A DNA stretch of 64,000 nucleotides, taken from positions 62,001 to 126,000 of the forward strand of contig NZ_WHOM01000065.1 of NCBI RefSeq assembly GCF_009739465.1. Direction: 5' to 3'. Positions within the stretch are counted from its first letter, which is position 1. Every line of letters starts with the position of its first letter. The position numbers were made by a program, and so were the translations under genes. Shown here one piece after another: positions 30,459-39,198 of this stretch. The notes below the pieces were generated by a model. It did not search any database. It had not been told where the DNA came from and was given only the letters and a program-made list of their open reading frames with translations. This stretch comes from Streptomyces apocyni (GTDB taxonomy: Bacteria; Actinomycetota; Actinomycetes; Streptomycetales; Streptomycetaceae).

Positions 30459-33080
30459 GTGAGCGAAATACCGGCCGGGTCGTGGGCACCCGGGGAGCCG
30501 CCGGGCGACATCATGTGGCAGGTCAGCCCGCCCGGCTCGATCTACGACTACATCAAGGTCGCTTCCTTCTCCCTCAGCGCCGACGGGCTGATCGACCAGT
30601 GGTCGCGGCGTGCGGAGCAGCTGTTCTCCGTGCCCGCCGAGGACGCCGTCGGCAAGGACCCGATCGAGGCGTTCGTCCCCGCCGAGCTGCGCGATCTCGG
30701 GCACCGCAAGGTCGCCGAGATTCTCGACGGCAAGGAGTGGACCGGCGTCGTACCCTTCCGGCTGGCCGCCGATGGCCACCTGGACGGCGTCGCCGAGGTC
30801 TATGTGATGCCGACCCAGACGCCCGAGGGTGAGCGGGCCGCCGTCTGCATCGTCGTCGATGTCCGGGCGCTGCGTCGCATCGAGACCGATCTTGCCGCTT
30901 CGCAGGCGATATTCGGACAATCCCCGTTCGGATTTCTCCTGTTTGGTACGGACCTGAGGGTGCAGCGGGCGAACCGGCGGTTCGCCACCGTCTTCGGCGG
31001 CGCGGCCGAAGATCACCGGGGCCGTACCGTCCACGACTATCTGCCCCGCCAGGAGGCCGACCGGATGGCCGCCGCCCTGGAGCGCGTCCTGCGGACCGGC
31101 GAAGCGGTCACCGAGATGCAGCTCGTCGGCCCGGCGCCCGGATCCTCCGAACGCCGTCAGTGGTCGATCAACCTGTACCGCGTCCACAGCGGCGGCGGCC
31201 ACCCGGTCGGCGTCGCCGGACTCGGGATCGACGTCACCCGGCGGCACGCCGCCGCCCGCGAGGCCGCCCACGCCCGCCGTAACCTTGCCCTGCTCAACGA
31301 GGCCGGCGCCAGGATCGGCAACTCCCTCAACCTGGAGACCACCGCCCGCGAACTCCTCGACGTGGCCGTACCCGTCTTCTGCGACCTGGCGTCGGTCGAC
31401 CTCTACCAGGGCCTCCTCGACGGCGACGAGGCCCCGCCCGGACTCGTCGACGGCAGCGCCGAGCTGCGCCGGGTCGCCTTCGCCAGCGCTGTGTCGGACG
31501 CGCCACTGGACGAGGAGGAGGAGCCGGTAGCCGCCGGAGCCGTCCACCGCTACGCCTTCAACTCGCCCTGCGCGCGGGCGCTGCGTACCGCCCGCCCGGT
31601 GACCATCCCCGGCGACGAGCGCGGCCTGGTCCGCTCCACGCTCGCCGTGCCGATGGTCGCGCACGACACCGTCGTCGGCCTGGTCCGCTTCTCCCGGACC
31701 AAGGGGAGCGAGCCCTTCGGCGAACGGGACCGCTCGCTCGCCGTGGAGCTGGCCGCCCGCGCCGCTGTCTGCATCGACAACGCCCGGCTCTACCGCCGCG
31801 AGCACGAGCGGGCGCTGATCCTCCAGCGCTCCCTGCTGCCACCCGGTGACCCGGAGGCCGCGGGCCTGGACATCGCCTGCCGCTATCTGCCGGGCAACGC
31901 CGCGACCGAGGTCGGCGGCGACTGGTTCGACGTCATCGAGCTGCCGGGACACCGTACGGCGCTGGTGGTCGGCGACGTCATGGGCCGCGGGCTGCGGGCC
32001 GCCGTCGCGATGGGTGAACTCCGCACCGCCGTACGCACTTTGGCGCTGCTCGACCTGGAACCCGCCGAGGTGCTCTCCGCCCTGGACGAGGTCGCGCGCG
32101 GCCTCGGCACACCGTGGGGCACCGGGGCCCAGCGCGGCGATACGGGCGCCGCGTCAGGTACTGCTTCGGCTGCTTTGGGCGGGGCTTCGGACGGGGCTTC
32201 CGGTGGCACCCAGCAGGCCGTCCGCGCCGCCCGCCAGCCGCACGGCGCCGACCCCGCCGAGGTGTACCTCGCGACCTGCGTGTACGCCGTCTACGACCCG
32301 GTCACCCGCCGCTGCACCTTCGCCAACGCCGGTCACCTGCCGCCCGTCCTGGTCGAACCGGACGAGTCCGCGCTGATGCTCGACGTACCGCCGGGCATGC
32401 CGCTCGGCGTGGGCGGCGAACCCTTCGAGGAGGTGGAGGTCGAACTCCCCGAAGACGCCCTCCTCGCGCTCTACACCGACGGCCTGGTCGAATCCCGCGA
32501 CCACCCGCTCGACGAGGGCCTGGACGCCTTCCGCGCCGCCCTCACCCACCCCGCGCGTCCCCTGGAGGACGTCTGCGACCACGTCCTGAGCACCCTCGAC
32601 ACCCGGCACGGCGAGGACGACATCGCCCTGCTCATGGCCCGCGTACGGGGGCTGCCCGCCGACGCCGTCGGCGACTGGACGCTGCCGCGCGAGCCGCGCT
32701 CGGTGGGCCGGGCCCGCGAGTACACCCGTACCCGACTGGACTCCTGGGGTCTGGGGCCCCTGGTCGACACGACCGAACTGCTGGTCAGCGAGCTCGTCAC
32801 CAACGCACTGCGCTACGGCGAGGGGGACATCCGGCTCCGGCTGCTGCTCGACCGCACGCTGGTGTGCGAGGTGTGGGACGCGGGCCTGGTCCAGCCGCGC
32901 CGCCGCCGGGCCCGCGACACCGACGAGGGCGGCCGCGGGCTGCAACTGGTCGGACTGCTCAGCGCGTCCTGGGGCTCACGCCGCACCCCACGCGGCAAGA
33001 CGGTCTGGTTCGAACTGCCCCTCCCGGACGCCAACGGCACCACCGAACCCACAGTAGAAGCCCTGCTAAGCATGTACTGA
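30459..33080 (+). CDS. PAS-PAS-GAF-SpoIIE phosphatase-HATPase signalling protein
   Basis: An 873-residue soluble protein starting at GTG 30459. Two PAS domains lie at about 25-140 and 145-265, a GAF domain at about 280-450 (TLAVPMVAHDTVVGLVRFSR), a PP2C/SpoIIE phosphatase at about 460-735 (TEVGGDWFDV, VVGDVMGRGL metal-binding Asp residues, HGEDDIALLM), and a GHKL ATPase at about 740-860 (LVSELVTNALRYG, DEGGRGLQLV). A 45-residue Gly/Ala/Ser insert interrupts the phosphatase domain. Such proteins sense ligands or redox state and control sigma factors through anti-anti-sigma dephosphorylation. Confidence 0.93.
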   Translation: MSEIPAGSWAPGEPPGDIMWQVSPPGSIYDYIKVASFSLSADGLIDQWSRRAEQLFSVPAEDAVGKDPIEAFVPAELRDLGHRKVAEILDGKEWTGVVPFRLAADGHLDGVAEVYVMPTQTPEGERAAVCIVVDVRALRRIETDLAASQAIFGQSPFGFLLFGTDLRVQRANRRFATVFGGAAEDHRGRTVHDYLPRQEADRMAAALERVLRTGEAVTEMQLVGPAPGSSERRQWSINLYRVHSGGGHPVGVAGLGIDVTRRHAAAREAAHARRNLALLNEAGARIGNSLNLETTARELLDVAVPVFCDLASVDLYQGLLDGDEAPPGLVDGSAELRRVAFASAVSDAPLDEEEEPVAAGAVHRYAFNSPCARALRTARPVTIPGDERGLVRSTLAVPMVAHDTVVGLVRFSRTKGSEPFGERDRSLAVELAARAAVCIDNARLYRREHERALILQRSLLPPGDPEAAGLDIACRYLPGNAATEVGGDWFDVIELPGHRTALVVGDVMGRGLRAAVAMGELRTAVRTLALLDLEPAEVLSALDEVARGLGTPWGTGAQRGDTGAASGTASAALGGASDGASGGTQQAVRAARQPHGADPAEVYLATCVYAVYDPVTRRCTFANAGHLPPVLVEPDESALMLDVPPGMPLGVGGEPFEEVEVELPEDALLALYTDGLVESRDHPLDEGLDAFRAALTHPARPLEDVCDHVLSTLDTRHGEDDIALLMARVRGLPADAVGDWTLPREPRSVGRAREYTRTRLDSWGLGPLVDTTELLVSELVTNALRYGEGDIRLRLLLDRTLVCEVWDAGLVQPRRRRARDTDEGGRGLQLVGLLSASWGSRRTPRGKTVWFELPLPDANGTTEPTVEALLSMY

Positions 33081-33159
33081 GTCATCGCCCCGCGATCACC
33101 GCAAGCATCAATTGAGCAACCCAAACGGCGAGAACCACGTCCGCGAGAGCGGCGCCGGT

Positions 33160-34800
33160 TTAGGCGCAAAGGGGGGCGCCCCTGCGGGCGCGGGTCTCGC
33201 TGCCGCCGAAGCTGGCCGGGGCGTGCCCGCTCAGGAGGATGCCGCCGAGTATCGCGGCGGCGGTGCCCGCGTCGCCCAAGGGGGCGCCGCTCACGCCCGC
33301 GTGCCCGGTCACGTCGCGGGCCGCCAGCCGTCCGGCCTGGCTGGCCAGTGCGTCCGCCTGGCGCGCCTGGTCCAGCGCGTCCCACGGAGCGGACGAGGTG
33401 AGCGCGGCGGCCCGGTCGAGATGCCGCCGGGCCTCCGCGAGCCGGGTCCTGGCCTGGCTGCCCACCGCGCCACGATGCGTCGTGACGTGGTCCGCCACCG
33501 CGCCGACGTTGCTGCGCGCGACGAGCACCGCCCGGTCGAGCAGGAGCAGGGCATGCCGGGCGCCGCGGTCCGGATCCGACTTCTCCCGCGCCCGGGCCAG
33601 CGCCTGGTCGAGCGCCGCGTCGGCCTCGGCGACCCGCCGCAGCGCGCCGACCGGGTCGTGCCGCCCCGCGGCCAGGTCCTCCCTTACTTCCGCGACAGCC
33701 GCCTCGGCGCGCGCGATGTGCTCGCGCAGCTCGGCGCTGGGGGTGCCGGTGGTGGTGCCCGTCAGCAGGCCGCGGGCGTCGGCGAGGTCGGACTCGGTGT
33801 CGGCCAGCGCGCCGGGAAGCCTGCCGGTCGCCTCCGCGAGTTCCCGGGCCAGCCGGTCCACGGAGTCGACCAGCGTGCCCGCCTGGTCCACGGCGCTCTC
33901 CGCCGCGCGCAGCCGTCCGGCGGCCGCGCCACGGTCGCCCGCTGCCAGCGCCTGCCGGGCCTCGCCCAGCTGGGCGGTGGTGAACACCAGCCGCGCCTTC
34001 GCCTCACCGACCCGGCCGGACACGGGCGCCACCGCCGCCCCGGTGTACCGGGCGGCCAGCGCGCCGTACGTGGCCTCCGCGATGTCCGTACGCCCCGCCA
34101 CCTCGCGGAACACCCGCTCGGCGTGATCCAGCGCGTCCGGCAGGGTCCGCTCCAGCGCGCGCAGCTGGTCGAAGCCCGCCGACGCGGCGTCCAGGCGGGC
34201 GCCCGCCTCCCCACAGCGCGCGATGATCTCTCTGAGCATGCGCCGACTGGTCGGGTCGTCCCCGGGAGCGTCGTCCAGCCGCTGCCGCACCCGGAAGGCC
34301 ACGGTCAGTTCCTCCCGCGCGTGCGCCACCGCCCGTGCGAAGGGCCGCACGGCCGCGTCCCCGAACTGCGCCTTGGCGAAGCCGAGTTCCTCCGCGCTGG
34401 TCAGGATCGCGTCGTCGGTCCGTACGAGCAGCCGCCTGGACTCCGCGTCCAGCTCTGCCACCGGCGCGGGCGGCGGACCCACGGCCCCGGCCTGCCCGCC
34501 CGGCGTGGTCCGGGTGGCGGCCCGCCTGCGACGCTTGACGTACGCGTACGCCGCCAGCGCGCCCGCGCACCCCACCGCGATCACGGGCAGCACCACATCG
34601 CCGCCGAGCTCCTCGCCCGGCCCCTGAGCCGGGCCCGGGGCCTGCGCCGCTCCGCTGACCGGCGCCGGACCGCCGACCCGCGCCGCCTCGCTGACCTGCG
34701 CGCCGACGGCCGGGGCGGGCGCCAGCCAGCACGCCGCCGCCAGCAGCGCCGCGCCGGCCGCCCGGACGGCTCTGCGGGGCAGCGAACGGGTTGACGTCAC
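33160..34800 (-). CDS. Membrane-anchored coiled-coil protein, TPM-family remnant lacking the TPM domain
   Basis: A 546-residue protein starting at GTG 34800. Residues 1-35 are a signal peptide, then an Ala/Pro/Gly linker, one TM helix near 70-88 (VVLPVIAVGCAGALAAYAYV) and a basic stop (KRRRR). The remaining 450 residues are Ala/Arg/Glu-rich helices, probably cytoplasmic coiled coils. The family in Streptomyces usually carries an extracytoplasmic TPM domain of about 140 residues between signal and TM; here only about 35 linker residues occupy that place. Function is unknown. It lies downstream of and parallel to sdhB. Confidence 0.72.
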   Translation of the reverse strand: MTSTRSLPRRAVRAAGAALLAAACWLAPAPAVGAQVSEAARVGGPAPVSGAAQAPGPAQGPGEELGGDVVLPVIAVGCAGALAAYAYVKRRRRAATRTTPGGQAGAVGPPPAPVAELDAESRRLLVRTDDAILTSAEELGFAKAQFGDAAVRPFARAVAHAREELTVAFRVRQRLDDAPGDDPTSRRMLREIIARCGEAGARLDAASAGFDQLRALERTLPDALDHAERVFREVAGRTDIAEATYGALAARYTGAAVAPVSGRVGEAKARLVFTTAQLGEARQALAAGDRGAAAGRLRAAESAVDQAGTLVDSVDRLARELAEATGRLPGALADTESDLADARGLLTGTTTGTPSAELREHIARAEAAVAEVREDLAAGRHDPVGALRRVAEADAALDQALARAREKSDPDRGARHALLLLDRAVLVARSNVGAVADHVTTHRGAVGSQARTRLAEARRHLDRAAALTSSAPWDALDQARQADALASQAGRLAARDVTGHAGVSGAPLGDAGTAAAILGGILLSGHAPASFGGSETRARRGAPLCA

Positions 34801-34862
34801 ATTTCGGAGCGTATGGCCGGATCTTCCCGGTCGCGACCGGGGGACCGTCCCTCCTCTCCGAT

Positions 34863-35648
34863 CTACTGCCCGCGCCGCCGGATCTTGTTCCCGAGCCACA
34901 CCAGCGGGTCGTACTTGCGATCCACCGCCCGCTCCTTCAGCGGGATCAGCGCGTTGTCGGTGATCCGGATGTTCTCGGGGCACACCTCGGTGCAGCACTT
35001 GGTGATGTTGCAGTATCCGAGCCCATGCTCGTCCTGCGCCGCGGTCTTACGGTCCAGACCGGCCTCGTCCGCCGCGTCCAGGGGATGCATATCCAGCTCC
35101 GCCACCCGCATCAGGAACCGCGGCCCCGCGAACGCCCGCTTGTTCTCCTCGTGGTCGCGCACCACATGACAGGTGTCCTGGCACAGGAAGCACTCAATGC
35201 ACTTACGGAACTCCTGCGAGCGGTCCACATCCTCCTGCCACATCCGGTACTCACCGGGCTTCACCCCCTCGGGCGGCACGAACGACGGCACCTCCCGCGC
35301 CTTCGCGTAGTTGAAGGACACGTCCGTCACCAGGTCCCGCACCACCGGAAACGCCCGCAGCGGTGTCACCGTGATCGTCTCGTCCCGCGAGAAGACCGAC
35401 ATCCGGGTCATACAGAGCAGCTGTGGCCGTCCGTTGATCTCCGCGCTGCACGACCCGCACTTACCGGCCTTGCAGTTCCAGCGCACCGCGAGGTCGGGGG
35501 CCTGGGTCGCCTGGAGCCGGTGGATGATGTCGAGCACCACCTCACCCTCGTGCACCTCCACCGTGAAGTCCTCCAGGGCACCGCCCTGGGTGTCTCCACG
35601 CCAGACCTTGAACGTCGCGTCGTATGAGGTCGATGCGGCCGTGGTCAT
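34863..35648 (-). CDS. sdhB: Succinate dehydrogenase/fumarate reductase iron-sulfur subunit
   Basis: A 261-residue protein with ATG at 35648, overlapping the sdhA stop. All three clusters are coordinated: 2Fe-2S by CKAGKCGSCS plus a later Cys (QLLC), 4Fe-4S by CIECFLCQDTC, and 3Fe-4S by CNITKCCTEVCPE. It passes electrons from the flavoprotein to the quinone. The gene set resembles mycobacterial Sdh1 (a flavoprotein of about 650 residues and a single large membrane subunit). Confidence 0.95.
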   Translation of the reverse strand: MTTAASTSYDATFKVWRGDTQGGALEDFTVEVHEGEVVLDIIHRLQATQAPDLAVRWNCKAGKCGSCSAEINGRPQLLCMTRMSVFSRDETITVTPLRAFPVVRDLVTDVSFNYAKAREVPSFVPPEGVKPGEYRMWQEDVDRSQEFRKCIECFLCQDTCHVVRDHEENKRAFAGPRFLMRVAELDMHPLDAADEAGLDRKTAAQDEHGLGYCNITKCCTEVCPENIRITDNALIPLKERAVDRKYDPLVWLGNKIRRRGQ

Positions 35649-37609
35649 TCGAAGAGCTCCTCTTCGGCGAGGTACTTGACCAGCTCCTCCTTCTCGAAGA
35701 GGGCGAGCAGGTCGGGACGGATGGGCTCGGTCTCGCTACGGGTGAGCCTGATCTGACCGCGGGCCGGATCGACGGCCAACGGATCGGCTGCCTCCGGATC
35801 GCTGCCGGTATCGGCCAGGTGGCACAGCAGATTGGCCCGGCGCCAGCCGCGGTCCATCGCCGGGAAGTCGTCCCGGGTGTGACCGCCACGACTCTCGGTG
35901 CGCTCCAGGGCGGCGCGCGCCACGCACTCGCTGACCAGCAGCATGTTCCGCAGGTCGAGGGCGAGGTGCCAGCCGGGGTTGAACTGCCGGTGCCCCTCGA
36001 CCCCGGCCCGGCGCGCCCGCGCCCGTAGATCGCCCAGCTTGTGCAGTGCCTCGGCCATCTCGGACTCGCGGCGGATGATGCCGACCAGGTCGTTCATGAC
36101 CTGCTGGAGTTCCTGGTGCAGGGTGTACGGGTTCTCCGGCGGCTTGCCGTCGGCGCTGCCGGGCGCCGGGCCCTCGGCGGAGAACGGCCGCAGCGCTTCG
36201 GCCGCCGCGGCGTCGATCTGCGCCGCGTCGATCTGTGCCTCATCCCCCGTCGGATGTTCAGCCGCGTACTCGGCGGCGTGCAGTCCGGCGCGCCGCCCGA
36301 AGACCAGCAGGTCGGACAGGGAGTTACCGCCGAGCCGGTTGGAGCCGTGCATCCCGCCCGCCACCTCGCCCGCCGCGAAAAGGCCGGGCACGCCGACGGT
36401 GGCCGCCGTGTCGGAGTCGACCGCGACACCGCCCATCACGTAGTGGCAGGTCGGCCCGACCTCCATCGCCTCGGCCGTGATGTCGACGTCCGCCAGTTCC
36501 TTGAACTGGTGGTACATGGACGGGAGTCGGCGCCGGATCACGTCGGCGGGCATCCGGGTCGACACGTCCAGGAACACTCCGCCGTGCGGGGAGCCACGGC
36601 CCTCCTTGACCTCGGAGTTGATGGCGCGGGCCACCTCGTCACGGGGGAGCAGCTCGGGGGGACGCCGGTTGTTGTCCGGGTCGTCGTACCAGCGGTCGCC
36701 CTCTTCCTCGGACTGGGCGTACTTCTCCTTGAAGACGTCCGGCACGTAGTCGAACATGAACCGCTTGCCCTCGGAGTTGCGCAGCACCCCGCCGTCGCCG
36801 CGTACCGACTCGGTGACCAGCAGGCCCTTCACGGACGGCGGCCAGATCATGCCCGTCGGATGGAACTGCACGAACTCCATGTTGAGCAGCGGGGCGCCGG
36901 CCAGCAGCGCCAGCGCGTGCCCGTCGCCCGTGTACTCCCAGGAGTTGGACGTCACCTTGAAGGACTTGCCGATGCCTCCGGTGGCGATCACCACCGACGG
37001 CGCTTCCAGGACGAAGAACCGCCCCGACTCCCGTTCGTAGCAGAAGACACCGCCGACCGAGCCGTCCTCCTTCTTCAGGACGCGGGTGACCGTGCACTCC
37101 TGGAAGATCTTCAACCGGCCCTCGTAGTCCCCGAGTTCCTTCTCATCCTCCTGCTGGAGCGACACGATCTTCTGCTGGAGTGTACGGATCAGCTCCAGGC
37201 CCGTACGGTCCCCGACATGCGCCAGGCGCGGGTACTCATGCCCGCCGAAGTTCCGCTGGGAGATCTTCCCGTCGCCGGTCCGGTCGAAGAGCGCGCCCCA
37301 GGTCTCCAGCTCCCACACCCGGTCCGGGGCCTCCCGCGCGTGCAGTTCGGCCATCCGCCACTGGTTGAGGAACTTGCCGCCGCGCATTGTGTCGCGGAAG
37401 TGGACCTGCCAGTTGTCGCCCTCGTTGACATTGGCCATGGCCGCCGCGATGCCGCCTTCGGCCATCACCGTATGGGCCTTGCCGAACAGCGACTTGCAGA
37501 TCACGGCGGTACGCGCCCCCCGTTCCCGCGCCTCGATCGCGGCCCGCAGTCCGGCGCCGCCCGCGCCCACCACGACCACGTCCCACTGCTGACGCTCCAC
37601 TTGAGACAT
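35645..37609 (-). CDS. sdhA: Succinate dehydrogenase/fumarate reductase flavoprotein subunit
   Basis: A 654-residue protein with ATG at 37609. The FAD dinucleotide fold is VVGAGGAGLRAAIEA, the covalent-FAD His lies in FGKAHTVMAEGG, and the C-terminal flavin motif is GSNRLGGNSLSDLL. It oxidises succinate to fumarate at the inner face of the membrane. Length fits the Sdh1-type enzymes. It is preceded by the membrane subunit (27 bp gap) and overlaps sdhB. Confidence 0.95.
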   Translation of the reverse strand: MSQVERQQWDVVVVGAGGAGLRAAIEARERGARTAVICKSLFGKAHTVMAEGGIAAAMANVNEGDNWQVHFRDTMRGGKFLNQWRMAELHAREAPDRVWELETWGALFDRTGDGKISQRNFGGHEYPRLAHVGDRTGLELIRTLQQKIVSLQQEDEKELGDYEGRLKIFQECTVTRVLKKEDGSVGGVFCYERESGRFFVLEAPSVVIATGGIGKSFKVTSNSWEYTGDGHALALLAGAPLLNMEFVQFHPTGMIWPPSVKGLLVTESVRGDGGVLRNSEGKRFMFDYVPDVFKEKYAQSEEEGDRWYDDPDNNRRPPELLPRDEVARAINSEVKEGRGSPHGGVFLDVSTRMPADVIRRRLPSMYHQFKELADVDITAEAMEVGPTCHYVMGGVAVDSDTAATVGVPGLFAAGEVAGGMHGSNRLGGNSLSDLLVFGRRAGLHAAEYAAEHPTGDEAQIDAAQIDAAAAEALRPFSAEGPAPGSADGKPPENPYTLHQELQQVMNDLVGIIRRESEMAEALHKLGDLRARARRAGVEGHRQFNPGWHLALDLRNMLLVSECVARAALERTESRGGHTRDDFPAMDRGWRRANLLCHLADTGSDPEAADPLAVDPARGQIRLTRSETEPIRPDLLALFEKEELVKYLAEEELFE

Positions 37610-37636
37610 CTACGGCGCACCATCCCTTTGAATCTT

Positions 37637-38470
37637 CTAGAAGAGTTTCGGGTCGGAGAAGGCGCCGCTGGCGAGGAGATAGACGTAGAAGTCGGCGAGC
37701 GCCACGCTGATGAGCGAGGCCCAGGCCAGCAGCATGTGACGGTTGTTCAACGTGCCGACCCAGCCCCACAGCCGGTACCGCACGGGGTGCTGGGAGAAGT
37801 GCTTCAACCGGCCGCCCATGATGTGCCGACAGGAGTGGCAGGACAGGGTGTAGAGCCAGATCAGCACGATGTTGACCAGGAAGACGAGGGTGCCGAGACC
37901 CATATGGCCCCACTCGTAGTCCTCGTTGCGGAAGCCGAGCGCGGTGTCGTACGTGAGGATGCTGGCCACCAGCAGGGCCGCGTAGAAGAAGTACCGGTGG
38001 CTGTTCTGGAGCACCAGCGGGAAGCGGGTCTCGCCGGAGTACTGCTGGTGCGGCTCGGCGACCGCGCAGGCCGGTGGTGAGGCCCAGAAGCCGCGGTAGT
38101 AGGCCTTGCGGTAGTAGTAGCAGGTCAGCCGGAAGCCGAGCGGGAAGATCAGGATGATCAGCGCGGGGGACAGGCCCCACCAGCTCCCGAAGAGCGCCCA
38201 GTTGGGCCCGCCGCGCATGGGCTCGCAGTTGTCCGCGAGGCAGGGTGAGTAGAACGGTGACACGTAGGGCGCCGCGTAGTAGTCGGCGTTCGCGAAGGCC
38301 CGCCAGGTCGAGTAGACGATGAAGGCGAGCAGTCCGGCGGCGGTCGCGGCGGGCGCCAGCCACCAACGGTCGGTACGCAGATGAGGGGCGGCGATGGCGG
38401 CGCGCGAGGCGCCCCGTACGCCGCCCTGGCCTTGGCCGGTATCGGCTTGGGGGTCGGTACTGGTAGCCAA
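37637..38470 (-). CDS. Succinate dehydrogenase membrane anchor subunit (Sdh1-type)
   Basis: A 277-residue protein with ATG at 38470. Five or so TM helices are visible (about 45-60, 100-118, 155-178, 190-215, 245-268). His residues in helices (QNSHRYFFYAA, LSCHSCRHIMGG) could bind heme or quinone. It corresponds to the single large membrane protein of Sdh1-type complexes. Its position directly before sdhAB settles the assignment better than its sequence does. Confidence 0.85.
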   Translation of the reverse strand: MATSTDPQADTGQGQGGVRGASRAAIAAPHLRTDRWWLAPAATAAGLLAFIVYSTWRAFANADYYAAPYVSPFYSPCLADNCEPMRGGPNWALFGSWWGLSPALIILIFPLGFRLTCYYYRKAYYRGFWASPPACAVAEPHQQYSGETRFPLVLQNSHRYFFYAALLVASILTYDTALGFRNEDYEWGHMGLGTLVFLVNIVLIWLYTLSCHSCRHIMGGRLKHFSQHPVRYRLWGWVGTLNNRHMLLAWASLISVALADFYVYLLASGAFSDPKLF

Positions 38471-38548
38471 CGAATTCTCCCGGGGGGAACCTGGTTCTCC
38501 AGTCGGTCAGGGACTGCCGGTCAGGGGTGGCCGGTCAGCGGTGGCCGG

Positions 38549-38872
38549 TCAGGGGGCGTGGCGATCGCGGGCGCCCAGGCCCTCGTCGTCGAGGTCGTCG
38601 ATTCCCGCCCACATGGCGCGGTCGTACGGGGTGTCGGGGATCGTGACCATCCCCTCGGACGCCGACGACGCCGGGGCCTTGGCGCCCTGGGCTGCCGGGG
38701 CGGCGGCGGTGGCCGCGCGCAGCAGCTCCACGCTCTCGCGCAGATGGTCGGTGTCGGTGCGTACCCGACGGATGTCCAGGCTCGCGCCGACCTGCTGCTC
38801 CAGCCTTCCGACGGAGCGCACCAGGTCGTCCAGGCTGCGCTGAACCGCCGTCAAATCATCTTGCAGGGACAT
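38549..38872 (-). CDS. Conserved hypothetical coiled-coil protein upstream of sdh
   Basis: A 107-residue protein. ATG at 38872 (MSLQDDL) is chosen over an upstream in-frame GTG because it begins the predicted helix and has GGAAGG upstream. Residues 1-50 are heptad-like (VQRSLDDLVRSVGRLEQQV), with an Ala-rich middle and an acidic end (AMWAGIDDLDDEGLG). No family was recognised. It lies 78 bp upstream of the membrane anchor gene in the same direction, so it may be the first gene of the sdh transcript. Confidence 0.65.
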   Translation of the reverse strand: MSLQDDLTAVQRSLDDLVRSVGRLEQQVGASLDIRRVRTDTDHLRESVELLRAATAAAPAAQGAKAPASSASEGMVTIPDTPYDRAMWAGIDDLDDEGLGARDRHAP

Positions 38873-39198
38873 GATGTGCCCTACCTTCCGCAGTTGCGGT
38901 GCTGATGACATGCGCCTGCGAGTGTTGCGCCTCACATCCACCGTTGTGAAGGGATCTGCGCGGAATACCGCCTCCGGAGCTACATACGCGCTCTTGTGTA
39001 CGGGTCGCGACTGTGATTGGTCCGCACGGGTGGGGTTCTGCGCTTCCGCCGACGTGTCGCCGCCCCACGTGGGTCCCGGTCACCTTCAGTGGAGCGATAG
39101 GTGTGATCAACCCCTTATATCGTCACAGAACCTACGATAACGCACCAACCCGGCCCATACCGGTAGTGGCGGCCGGGCCAGCCCCGGAGGTACCACCC
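38873..39198. other. 326-bp divergent intergenic region
   Basis: It separates the leftward sdh-linked gene from the rightward lipoprotein gene and must hold promoters for both. An AT-richer part lies at about 39110-39145 (TTATATCG, CTACGATAACG), which could contain a -10 for the rightward gene, but no convincing -35 is seen. GGAGG at 39186-39190 is the ribosome site of the lipoprotein gene. Confidence 0.5.
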
